35,997 nucleotides of DNA from JAGQTE01 sp964648005 (GTDB lineage Bacteria > Actinomycetota > Acidimicrobiia > Acidimicrobiales > Acidimicrobilacustridaceae), in the NCBI GenBank assembly GCA_964648005.1, contig CAZYKR010000008.1:1-35997 (forward strand). The letters run 5' to 3'. Under the pieces are notes generated by a model. It worked only from the letters and a program-made list of their open reading frames with translations, did no database searches and was not told the origin of the DNA. Each line of letters starts with the position of its first letter. The first letter of the stretch is position 1. The position numbers and the translations under genes are program-made. Positions 17,202 through 24,735 of this stretch are shown in pieces.

Positions 17202-18398
17202 TCACGACAGGTGCACCGGCGCCGACGTGACCCCGGCGATGACCGTCGACGCCAGGCGCTCGACCGGCCCGGCCGATGCGATGGTGTCGTAGCGGTCGAG
17301 CAGCTCCTCCAACACGATGCGGCCTTCGAGCCGGGCGAGGGCGGCGCCGATGCAGAAGTGCTCGCCGAACCCGAACGCCAGCTGGGCGTTGGCGTCGCGG
17401 GTGATGTCGAGCTCGCCGGCAGTGGGGCCGAACACGCGCTCGTCCCGGTTCGCCGAGGCGTACAGCAGCAGCGCCGCCTCCCCGGCGGCGACCTGCTGCC
17501 CGCCCAGCTCGGTGTCGACGGTGGCGGTGCGCAGGAACGAGATGACCGGCGTGGTCCAGCGCAGGAGCTCCTCGACGGCGCGCGGGATCAGGCTGCGATC
17601 GGCCCGCAGGGCGGACCACTGTGCGGGATGCGCTGCCAGCGCCCCCAGACCGGCCGAGATCAGGTTGCGGGTCGTCTCGTTGCCCGCCACCAGCAGCTGG
17701 CCGCAGAACATCATCAGCTCACCCTCGTCCAGCCGCTCGCCGTCGACCGTCACGGTCACGAGCGTGGAGACCAGGTCGTCGGCGGGCGCCGCCGTCCGCT
17801 CGGCGATCAGCTCCGAGAAGTACACGGCCATCTCGGTGGCGGTGGCCAGATGGGCTTCATCGACGTCGGTCGCCAGGGCGATCAGCGCATCGGTCCAGCG
17901 CGCGACGTCGTCGTGGCGTGACTCGGGCACGCCCAGCATGTCGGCGATGACCAGGATCGGCAGCGGTACGCTCAGCGCCGGAACGAGATCGACCGCACCC
18001 GCCGCCGGCAGCTCATCGAGCAGCGCCCGCGTGCGGTCGCGGATGGCAACCTCCATCGCCCGGATGCGCGAGGGGGCGAAGGCGGGTTGGACCAGCTTGC
18101 GGTACCGACCGTGGTCGGGCGGGTCGACGTAGAGCAACGCGCCGGGCACCTCGGCCGGCGGGATGGTCAGGTCGCGCAGCAAGATGCCCTTGCCCGAGCA
18201 CCAGGTGTGCGGATCCTTCGACGCCGCCAACACCTCGGCGTGGCGGCTGACCGCCCAGAACCCAAGCTCGTCGTTCCAGCACAACGGGGCCTCGTCACGC
18301 AGCGACGCGAACAGCTCGAACGGATCGCCGGCGTAGAAGGCGGGGTCGGTCAGGGGGCCGGTGAGGTGGCGGCCAGGGCGGTCATCGTGCGCCGACAT
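17202..18398 (-). CDS. cytochrome P450
   Basis: This is a 398-residue soluble P450. The I-helix motif is AGNETTRN, where Asn replaces the more usual Ala/His before Glu. ExxR is ELLR (EELLRWTTPV), and the heme loop is FGFGEHFCIGAALARLE with Cys at about 349. The AGNETTR I-helix and the TTPV motif resemble the P450 at 26200, and both are seen in actinobacterial steroid and terpene hydroxylases. The frame is open 33 codons upstream; ATG 18398 fits the family start. TACCCT ten bases before it is a candidate -10 inside an inverted repeat. There are no redox partners nearby. Confidence 0.93.
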   Translation of the reverse strand: MSAHDDRPGRHLTGPLTDPAFYAGDPFELFASLRDEAPLCWNDELGFWAVSRHAEVLAASKDPHTWCSGKGILLRDLTIPPAEVPGALLYVDPPDHGRYRKLVQPAFAPSRIRAMEVAIRDRTRALLDELPAAGAVDLVPALSVPLPILVIADMLGVPESRHDDVARWTDALIALATDVDEAHLATATEMAVYFSELIAERTAAPADDLVSTLVTVTVDGERLDEGELMMFCGQLLVAGNETTRNLISAGLGALAAHPAQWSALRADRSLIPRAVEELLRWTTPVISFLRTATVDTELGGQQVAAGEAALLLYASANRDERVFGPTAGELDITRDANAQLAFGFGEHFCIGAALARLEGRIVLEELLDRYDTIASAGPVERLASTVIAGVTSAPVHLS

Positions 18399-18404
18399 AC
18401 GACG

Positions 18405-18420
18405 CCCGAGGGTACTCGGG
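18405..18420. promoter_or_regulatory. inverted repeat over the -10 of the P450 gene
   Basis: CCCGAG-GGTA-CTCGGG is a perfect 16-base inverted repeat. It covers TACCCT (minus strand, 18414 to 18409), the candidate -10 hexamer ten bases before the P450 ATG. It may be an operator or a hairpin in the leader. Confidence 0.3.
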
Positions 18421-18453
18421 TGACGCCCGACCGTCGTCGGGGCCGGTCTCGGC

Positions 18454-19404
18454 TCAGGCCGGGAACGAGCGGATCTCCCCCGGCGCGCCCTCGGCACCGG
18501 CGCCGCTGATCAGCACGGTCGTACCCGCCCGGGCGGCGGCGAGGGTGCACCCTTCGGCCACGACGTCGCCGGGCTGCGCCGCATAGCCGTCGACGATGCC
18601 GACCGAGCGCACCGCGCCGCTGGCGACGTCGCAGAGACCCAGGGCGTCGGGGCCGAGCGACACCAGCGCCGCCGGCACGATCGCACCGTCCTCGATCGGT
18701 GTCGGCTCCAGTGCTCCGCCGGGGCGGACGCGCACGAGCCGGGCCGGCACGTCGCCATCTGCCGCCGTCGAGCCGGCGCGGTCGGCGACCCACCAATCGT
18801 CGAAGGGGCCCACGACCACGCCGACGGGATCGACGAAGCCCGCGCCGAGCACGGTCGGGCGTTGCGTCGCCGGGCCGTCGGGAAGCACCGACAGCAGCTT
18901 GCCGTTCGGTGCGGCGGCGTCGGCGACGGCGGCGGGGTCACCGAGATCGCCCAGGGCGAACACGATCCGCCCGTTGCGCAGCAGCAGGCCGCCGCCCAGG
19001 TCGGCACCCGTCACCTCGGGCCCTTCCCACACGACGCGCTCTCCGTCCGGGGCCACCTGGAGGACCGCCACGCGGGCATCGGGACGGGTCGCCAGGGCGA
19101 AGACCCGTCCGGCGTCGTCGACCGCCACGCCCAGGAGCCCGCCCGACGCCTGACCGGCCGACACCGCGACTGTGGCGACCGGGGTCGGGTCGACCTGACC
19201 GTCGCCGCCCACGGCGATGACGCGGCCGGTCAGCCGCTCGCCGTAGACGAACGAGCCGTCGCTGCGGGGACCGATCGAGGCGGCGTCCGCTGCCTCGGGC
19301 ACGACGACGGTGGTCTCCTTCGGCGGGGGCGGCCGGTCGAGCAGGCTGCAACCGGCCAACAGGGTGGCGGCGGTGAGCGCGATCAGAAGGCGGGGCAGAG
19401 GCAC
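18454..19404 (-). CDS. lipoprotein with sugar-dehydrogenase-like beta-propeller
   Basis: This 316-residue lipoprotein has a short signal peptide with lipobox LLAGC (Cys19). The rest resembles a six-bladed propeller of the aldose/sorbosone dehydrogenase (GSDH, YliI-like) type: SFVYGERLTGRVIAV, GGLLGVAVDDAGRVFALA, LLLRNGRIVFALGDLGD and GAGFVDPVGVVVGP. The conserved catalytic histidine and the full PQQ site of those enzymes are not obvious, so it may be a non-catalytic propeller. The start is GTG 19404 with AGGGA four bases before it. It is followed by the P450 and Sua5 genes on the same strand. Confidence 0.75.
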   Translation of the reverse strand: MPLPRLLIALTAATLLAGCSLLDRPPPPKETTVVVPEAADAASIGPRSDGSFVYGERLTGRVIAVGGDGQVDPTPVATVAVSAGQASGGLLGVAVDDAGRVFALATRPDARVAVLQVAPDGERVVWEGPEVTGADLGGGLLLRNGRIVFALGDLGDPAAVADAAAPNGKLLSVLPDGPATQRPTVLGAGFVDPVGVVVGPFDDWWVADRAGSTAADGDVPARLVRVRPGGALEPTPIEDGAIVPAALVSLGPDALGLCDVASGAVRSVGIVDGYAAQPGDVVAEGCTLAAARAGTTVLISGAGAEGAPGEIRSFPA

Positions 19405-19485
19405 AGGGTCCCTTGATTAGCACGCGCCGGCCGCGCCGCCGCGCCTCAGGTCCGATGCTCCACCGCACACGGAAGCCCGGACGCG

Positions 19486-19529
19486 CCGAGGCCCGGCTGC
19501 GAGCGACATGCTCGACAGCCGGGCCTCGG
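19486..19529 (-). terminator. long hairpin terminator after the secreted repeat protein gene
   Basis: CCGAGGCCCGGCTG (19486-19499) and CAGCCGGGCCTCGG (19516-19529) are perfect 14-base arms. Inside them CGAGC and GCTCG add five more pairs around GACAT, with a single A bulge. It starts 24 bases after the stop of the gene on the minus strand. No U-tract follows, as expected in high-GC bacteria. Confidence 0.65.
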
Positions 19530-19552
19530 TCAAACCGCGGATGGCAGTGGTA

Positions 19553-21196
19553 CTAGCCCGCCATCGCCAGGTCGGTGTTCACGACCACCGTGCCGCCGCT
19601 GGGGACGGTGACCGGGTTGGCCTTCGCCCACCCGGGCTGGTTCGTGGCCCACTCCGACACGTAGCCGGGAGCCTCGAAGAGCAGCTTGTAGTCGCCGGGC
19701 ACCAGCGACTTGGTGTACGAGCCGCCAGCCTGCGTCTTGAACGCCGTCACGAAGGTGTTCGTGGCCGAGTTGCGCACCCGGACCGTCACACCGCCCAGCG
19801 GGTTGGTCGTCGACGCATCGGTGGTGTTGACCGTGAGGCCGCCACCCGGAGCGAGCGAGGCGTTGGCCGTCGTCTTCGCCGAGCCAGCGACGGTGACCGC
19901 CGGTGCGCCACCGAAGGTGGAGCCGCCGCCGTTGTACTCGTCGTTGTGCGAGCCGTCGGGGTCCTGGTACCAGACGACGTAGTCGCCGGGCGGCAGGCCC
20001 GTGGCCTCGAACTCACCGTTCGAGTCGGTGAGCACCTTGGTCACGAACGTGTTCGTGTTCTTGTCACGCACACGAGCCCACACGCCTGCGAGCGGGTCGC
20101 CGGTGCCGTCCTCGACGACGGTGCCACCAATGGCGCCGTTACCGAGCGGGGTGAAGCTGGACTGCAGGATGAACGAGGCGTCGTTGCCCGACGTGTTCGG
20201 CAGGTTCAGGAAGTCGATCATCGACGGCTCCATGAGCCCGCAGTCGAACCCGGGCTCGTCGACCGGCAGCACGTTCATGCCGAAGTCGCCGCGCACGATC
20301 GTGGCGATGTTGCCACCCGGTGCCGCCGGCGAGCCGGTGAGGTCGCCGCTGGTGCCGGTGGTCAGGTTGTCGATCACGATCGGGTTCGAGCCGTCGGGAG
20401 CGCCGATGCGGCACTGGCCGATGCCCTGCACGACGATCTTGATCGTCACCTTGGCCGAGTCCATCGACACCTCACCCGAGCCGTAGTCGGGGTTGACCGA
20501 CCCGGTCCAGGGGAAGCCCTCCGGGATGATGCTGACGACGGCCTTCACGACCTGACCCGGGCCGAGGATGGCCGAGGCGTCGAACGACACCGTCTGGTTC
20601 TGGAAGGTGGCGGTGGTCACCGAGACCGAGCCGTCGCCCGCGACCGTGCCGTTGAACTTGGGCGTTGTGTAGAACTGGTTGCCTGAGGCGTCCTCGTCGT
20701 TGTCGTTGGCGTACGAGCAGCCCTGGCCGGTGCCGGTGTCGGGCGTGGTCGGGTTCAGCGACGAGTGGTCGTACAGGCCGTCGAGGTCCTGGTCGATGCC
20801 GTCGTTGCACTCCCAGACGCCCTGGTACCCGTCCATGGCCTCATTGGTGTCGGCCTGGTTGGTGGCGTTCTCGACGAACGCACCCACCGGGAAGTTCGTG
20901 CCGGCGATCGGATCGCACTGGGCGTCGGCGCCGTCGGTGAAGCCGTCACCGTCGTTGTCGAGGCCGTCGTTGCACGCCCACGGACCGACGAGGTTCGGGA
21001 ACTTGAACGACAGCGGTGCATCGCCGTCGGGATCGGCCTTGTTCATGATGAAGGTGCCGCCCTTCACCGTGAAGGTCACGGCGCCCGGGTTGTTCACCAC
21101 CGCCTGCGTGGGCGAGGCGGAGAACAGCACCAGGCCGCCCAACATCGCAGAGAGCGCACCAACCAGCGCCACCCTGCTCCTCAATCGTCTCGTCAT
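19553..21196 (-). CDS. secreted protein with Ca-type Asp repeats and two carboxypeptidase-regulatory-like domains
   Basis: This 547-residue exported protein of unknown function has signal peptide 1-32 (cut after PTQA). Two Asp-rich loops, CNDGLDNDGDGFTDG (75-89) and CNDGIDQDLDGLYD (130-143), look like thrombospondin-type-3/dockerin-like calcium sites. A middle region (about 165-345) is beta-rich with VTTATFQNQTVSFDAS. Two tandem carboxypeptidase-regulatory-like beta sandwiches follow (about 356-450 and 451-547), sharing NTFVT and PGDY cores. There is no sortase motif and no C-terminal anchor. An ATG nine codons upstream exists. ATG 21196 is preferred because GGGGGA lies three bases before it and the signal peptide is then of normal length. 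It is monocistronic with a strong terminator, perhaps a surface or matrix adhesin. Confidence 0.8.
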   Translation of the reverse strand: MTRRLRSRVALVGALSAMLGGLVLFSASPTQAVVNNPGAVTFTVKGGTFIMNKADPDGDAPLSFKFPNLVGPWACNDGLDNDGDGFTDGADAQCDPIAGTNFPVGAFVENATNQADTNEAMDGYQGVWECNDGIDQDLDGLYDHSSLNPTTPDTGTGQGCSYANDNDEDASGNQFYTTPKFNGTVAGDGSVSVTTATFQNQTVSFDASAILGPGQVVKAVVSIIPEGFPWTGSVNPDYGSGEVSMDSAKVTIKIVVQGIGQCRIGAPDGSNPIVIDNLTTGTSGDLTGSPAAPGGNIATIVRGDFGMNVLPVDEPGFDCGLMEPSMIDFLNLPNTSGNDASFILQSSFTPLGNGAIGGTVVEDGTGDPLAGVWARVRDKNTNTFVTKVLTDSNGEFEATGLPPGDYVVWYQDPDGSHNDEYNGGGSTFGGAPAVTVAGSAKTTANASLAPGGGLTVNTTDASTTNPLGGVTVRVRNSATNTFVTAFKTQAGGSYTKSLVPGDYKLLFEAPGYVSEWATNQPGWAKANPVTVPSGGTVVVNTDLAMAG

Positions 21197-21349
21197 GGTT
21201 CCCCCGTGTCGGTCGCCAACCACCGAACGGCTGGCTGCTTGGACGACCCTGACACACGCACGCGGAAGGGAGCGCTCGCCGCCAAGAGTCGGGCACGAGT
21301 ATGGCAGGCGTCACCCCACCCGTCCACGTCGCGCGGGGAGATTTCCTGC

Positions 21350-22585
21350 TCAGCGGTCGAGTGCGGCGCGCTGGAGCTGACGGAAGGTCAGGCCCTTGTC
21401 GGCGCGAGGTTCGCTCGGCAGACCGAGCACCCGCTCGCCGATCACCGTCCGCTGCACCTGGTCCGTGCCCCCGCCGATGCGTGACGCCCACTGGTACAAG
21501 AAGTGCCCCTGCCACGACCCACCCCCGTAGGCGTCGGCGTGATCGAGGGTGGCGTCGGCGCCGAGGAGTCCCATGATCAGGTCCCCGGTCGCCGCCTGGT
21601 GGTTGGACATCGCCAACTTCAGCAACGAGCTCTCCGGGCCCGGCTCGCGTCCGGCGCTCAGCGCGCTGCGCTGCCGCCAGGCCAGGTAATTGATGAGCTG
21701 CACCCTGACGTGGAAGGCCACGAGCGCCTGGCGCGTGGCGGCGTCGGCGCGCAGGCCCCGGCGCTCGGCCAACCCCACGAGGTCGTCGAGCGAGAGCACG
21801 GCGGTGTTGCCGCCGATGCTCACGCGCTCCGAGGTCAGCGTCGTCATCGCCACGCGCCAGCCTTCGTCGACCGGGCCGAGGCGCGCTACGTCGGACAGGC
21901 GCAGGCCGTCGAGGAAGACCTCGTTGAACTCCGCCGATCCCGTCGCCTGGCGCAGCGGGCGGACCTCGATGCCGGGTGAGCGCATGTCGACCAGGAAGCA
22001 CGTGATCCCCCGGTGCTTGGGGACGTCGGCGTTCGAGCGGGCCAGCAGGATCCCCCAGTCGGCGGCGTGGGCGTGGCTCGTCCAGACCTTCTGCCCGTGC
22101 ACGACCCACTCGTCACCGTCGCGCTCGGCGCGCGTCTCGAGTGCGGCGAGGTCGCTGCCGGCGTTGGGTTCGCTGAACAGCTGGCACCAGACCTGCTCGC
22201 CGCGCAGGAGGGGGCTCAAGAACGCGTCCTTCTGCTCGTGGGTGCCGTGGGCGATGATCGTCGGTCCCACCATGCCGATGCCGACCGAGAACAGGCCCGA
22301 CAGCAGCATGGCCATGCCCTCTTCCTCGGCGAAGACCGCCTCGAAGACGGGGCCGAGCCCACGGCCGCCGTAAGCCTCCGGCCACCCGATGCCGGCGAAG
22401 CCGTGCTCGGCGCGGCATCGCTGCCACGCCCGGCTGGCCTCGATGAAGCGGACGTCGCGCTCGTGGTCGATCACGCGCGGCGGCCACACGCCGACGAGCG
22501 GGGTCACGTCGGGTGCATGGGCGGCCAGGAACGAGCGCACTTCGGCGCGAAAGGCGGCCTCGGCCGGGGTGTCGTCGACGTCCAT
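21350..22585 (-). CDS. acyl-CoA dehydrogenase (FadE family)
   Basis: This 411-residue FAD enzyme oxidises acyl-CoA at alpha-beta. The flavin and substrate regions are LFSEPNAGSDLAALETRAE and VHGQKVWTSHAHAADWG. The C-terminal motif is IGGGTDQVQRTVIGERVLGLP. At the place of the medium-chain catalytic Glu (YEGTS type) there is Gly (about 372), so the base must lie elsewhere, as in isovaleryl-type dehydrogenases and some steroid FadE pairs. GGAGG about nine bases before ATG 22585 marks the start; the frame is open further upstream. A KstR-like box lies 63 bases upstream. The amidohydrolase gene precedes it on the same strand. Confidence 0.92.
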   Translation of the reverse strand: MDVDDTPAEAAFRAEVRSFLAAHAPDVTPLVGVWPPRVIDHERDVRFIEASRAWQRCRAEHGFAGIGWPEAYGGRGLGPVFEAVFAEEEGMAMLLSGLFSVGIGMVGPTIIAHGTHEQKDAFLSPLLRGEQVWCQLFSEPNAGSDLAALETRAERDGDEWVVHGQKVWTSHAHAADWGILLARSNADVPKHRGITCFLVDMRSPGIEVRPLRQATGSAEFNEVFLDGLRLSDVARLGPVDEGWRVAMTTLTSERVSIGGNTAVLSLDDLVGLAERRGLRADAATRQALVAFHVRVQLINYLAWRQRSALSAGREPGPESSLLKLAMSNHQAATGDLIMGLLGADATLDHADAYGGGSWQGHFLYQWASRIGGGTDQVQRTVIGERVLGLPSEPRADKGLTFRQLQRAALDR

Positions 22586-22647
22586 GGCGCACTCCTCCGT
22601 CCGGTCCGGCGTGGTCGACCCACGACGCCGGTACCGGCAGCGAAAAC

Positions 22648-22661
22648 GAGAACCCGTTCTA
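22648..22661. promoter_or_regulatory. KstR-like operator before the acyl-CoA dehydrogenase gene
   Basis: The sequence GAGAACCCGTTCTA contains perfect arms AGAAC-CC-GTTCT. It fits the mycobacterial KstR consensus TnnAACnnGTTnnA at all but the first position. KstR is the TetR-family repressor of sterol catabolism that releases DNA on binding a cholesterol-derived CoA thioester. The site lies between the amidohydrolase stop and the dehydrogenase start. Confidence 0.55.
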
Positions 22662-22724
22662 GTCTGCGGCCGCCGGCGCCGCACGTCGGCCGGGCGGCGG
22701 GCCGGTCGTCGCCCGGCGCACGTC

Positions 22725-24416
22725 TCAGCCGCCCCCGTTGCGCAGCACACGGCCGGGGCGCTCGCCCGGACCACCGTCCACGACGGATCCGTGACGCGCC
22801 ACGAGGGTGCCGCCCACCAGCACGGCATCGATCCCGACGGCGTCGGCCACGAGGCGATCCTGCCCGGCGGGCAGGTCGTGGACCCGACGCAACGGTCCGG
22901 CCGCCACGGTGGCCGGGTCGAAGACGACGACGTCGGCCGGCGCGCGCTCGACCAGGCGGCCGCGCCCGACCAGACCGAAGGCATCTGCCGCCTGGGAGGT
23001 CAGCTTGTGCACGGCCTCTTCGAGGGTGAGCGTGCCGCGTTCTCGCACCCAGTGCCCGAGCAGGTGGGTCGAGAAGCAGGCGTCGCAGAGCTGGCTGGCA
23101 TGCGCGCCGGCATCCGAGAGGCCGAGCACCGTGCGGTCGCTGGCGAGCAGCGGCGCCACCTCGTCGTCGTCGTAGTTGTAGGCCGCCAACCGGAACCGGG
23201 CCCGCAGGTCCGATGCCACGGCCAGGTCGAGCGCCAGCTCCGTGGCGTCGACACCGAGCGACCGCGCCGCCTCGGCCACCGTGCGCTCCTCGAGCGACGG
23301 ATCGCCCGGGACGGTGGCGATCACCGTCCGGTCCCAGCTCGCCTGCAACGCTCCGGTGCGGCCGTCGGCGAACCGGCGTCGCAGCTCCGCCCGCCAGGCC
23401 GGATCCCCGTAGACGGCGAGCTTGGCCCGGTCGTCGGCGGCGGCGCTCACCGGCGCGAACTCGGGCATGGACTCGAACGGGAACGGCTCGGCGAAGGTGA
23501 ACTCGAACTGCAGCGGCCGGCAGCTCACCTGCGGCAGCACGCGTCGGCCACGGTCCTGCAGCGCGACCGACTCGGCGAGCATCCACTCGGGCACCCCCTC
23601 GCCCGTGTTCGCCAGCAGCGCCGTCCAGGACACGGTGCCGCCCGTGCGCTCGGCGATGGCGCCGAACTCCTCGAAGAACAGGCCGGGCCCGACCGTCGCC
23701 TGGACGACGCCGCCGCCGATGTCGCGCAGCGGTGTGCACAGGGCCAGCAGTTCGGCGAGCTCGGCGGCGCGGCTGGGCACCGGCCGACCCCCGGCACCCA
23801 GATGTGTCGTCGACTTGGACGTGGCGAACCCGAGCGCACCGGCCGCCAACGCCTCGACGACGGCGTCGCGCATCGTCGCCACCTCGTCGTCGGTGGCAGC
23901 TCGGCTCGTTGCCGCCTCGCCGAGGGCCCACAACCGCAGCGGGGTGTGGCCGAGCAGCGCCGCCACGTTGATCAGGGGCCGCTGCGCCTCGACGGCGTCG
24001 AGGTACTCGGGGAACGAGGTGAAGGCCCACTCGTCGCCGAGTCCGGCGTCGAGCGCCGCCGCACTCATCCCCTCGACCTTCTCCAACGTGCGGATGATCT
24101 CGTGCCGATCGGTCGGCCGGGTCGGCGCCACGCCGAAGCCGCAGTTGCCGATCACGACGGAGGTGACGCCGTGCATCGGCGACACGCTCAAGGTCGGGTC
24201 CCACAGCACTTGCGCGTCGTAGTGCGTGTGGATGTCGACGAAACCGGGGCACACGATCCGGCCCGTGGCGTCGATCACCTCGCGTGCCTCGAGCGACGCG
24301 GCATCGAGCTGCCCGATCGCCTCCACCACACCGCTGCGGATGGCGACATCGGCCCGGCGTCGCGGCGCACCTGTGCCGTCGATGACCTCGCCACCGGTGA
24401 TCACCACGTCGAACAT
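22725..24416 (-). CDS. D-aminoacylase-like amidohydrolase
   Basis: This 563-residue metal-dependent hydrolase belongs to the N-acyl-D-amino-acid deacylase group. The N-terminal small beta domain begins MFDVVITGGEVIDGTG. The metal motif is DIHTHYD (His63, His65). NCGFG (Cys91) matches the bridging-cysteine ligand of D-aminoacylase, and SDAGAH near the end supplies the catalytic Asp. The C-terminal ADVVVFDP closes the composite sandwich. Actual substrates in the family vary widely (N-acyl-D-amino acids, dihydropyrimidines, lactams), so the name is tentative. The ATG at 24416 is preferred over 24437 because GGGGGCGAG precedes it. The next gene on the strand is the acyl-CoA dehydrogenase, 139 bases away. 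Confidence 0.85.
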   Translation of the reverse strand: MFDVVITGGEVIDGTGAPRRRADVAIRSGVVEAIGQLDAASLEAREVIDATGRIVCPGFVDIHTHYDAQVLWDPTLSVSPMHGVTSVVIGNCGFGVAPTRPTDRHEIIRTLEKVEGMSAAALDAGLGDEWAFTSFPEYLDAVEAQRPLINVAALLGHTPLRLWALGEAATSRAATDDEVATMRDAVVEALAAGALGFATSKSTTHLGAGGRPVPSRAAELAELLALCTPLRDIGGGVVQATVGPGLFFEEFGAIAERTGGTVSWTALLANTGEGVPEWMLAESVALQDRGRRVLPQVSCRPLQFEFTFAEPFPFESMPEFAPVSAAADDRAKLAVYGDPAWRAELRRRFADGRTGALQASWDRTVIATVPGDPSLEERTVAEAARSLGVDATELALDLAVASDLRARFRLAAYNYDDDEVAPLLASDRTVLGLSDAGAHASQLCDACFSTHLLGHWVRERGTLTLEEAVHKLTSQAADAFGLVGRGRLVERAPADVVVFDPATVAAGPLRRVHDLPAGQDRLVADAVGIDAVLVGGTLVARHGSVVDGGPGERPGRVLRNGGG

Positions 24417-24466
24417 CGGTCTCGCCCCCCGCATCACGGGCGACGACCCGACGCCGTCACCCCATG

Positions 24467-24493
24467 AACAACATCAACAACATAAACAACATC
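24467..24493. repeat. three tandem copies of AACAACAT(C/A)
   Basis: Three head-to-tail 9-base units, AACAACATC, AACAACATA and AACAACATC, form the most AT-rich patch of the window apart from base 27-41. On the minus strand the middle copy gives TATGTT, a possible -10 for the amidohydrolase gene about 60 bases downstream. Confidence 0.7.
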
Positions 24494-24642
24494 TGCCGCA
24501 GCACCCGCACTTGCATCAGGGCACACTTCTCATGCACAATGCGCACCCGCAACAGCTCGACCTCCGTCGTCGAGCCACCGCACCCGTCGATGCGCCGCCA
24601 CCCTCCGAGGTGCGGATCCGACCCTCCGGCACCCGGACCTAC

Positions 24643-24671
24643 TGGACGGGATGCAGCGACCGGGCTATGTT
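24643..24671 (+). promoter_or_regulatory. sigma-A-type promoter of the M23 peptidase gene
   Basis: TGGACG (24643-24648), a 17-base spacer and TATGTT (24666-24671) match a housekeeping promoter. It would give a leader of about 58 bases before ATG 24736. Confidence 0.45.
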
Positions 24672-24735
24672 GCGGCCTCGTTGCGAATGTTGCGAAGCTG
24701 TGACGAACAGCCCGCCGCACCGAGCGTCGAATCTC

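Larger units (their letters stand above)
24417..24735. other. divergent intergenic region between amidohydrolase and M23 genes
   Basis: These 319 bases hold the promoters of two divergent genes. Near the amidohydrolase is an AT-rich triplet of 9-base repeats containing TATGTT on the minus strand (24484 to 24479). Near the peptidase is TGGACG-N17-TATGTT. Between 24500 and 24640 I see no gene with credible codon use. GTTGCGAA occurs twice in a row at about 24680-24697. Confidence 0.5.

Noticed and set aside
24464..24703. Small plus-strand frame starting with three Asn-Asn-Ile repeats
   Set aside because: It is only the translation of the 9-base repeat, followed by low-complexity residues; there is no ribosome site and no recognisable product.
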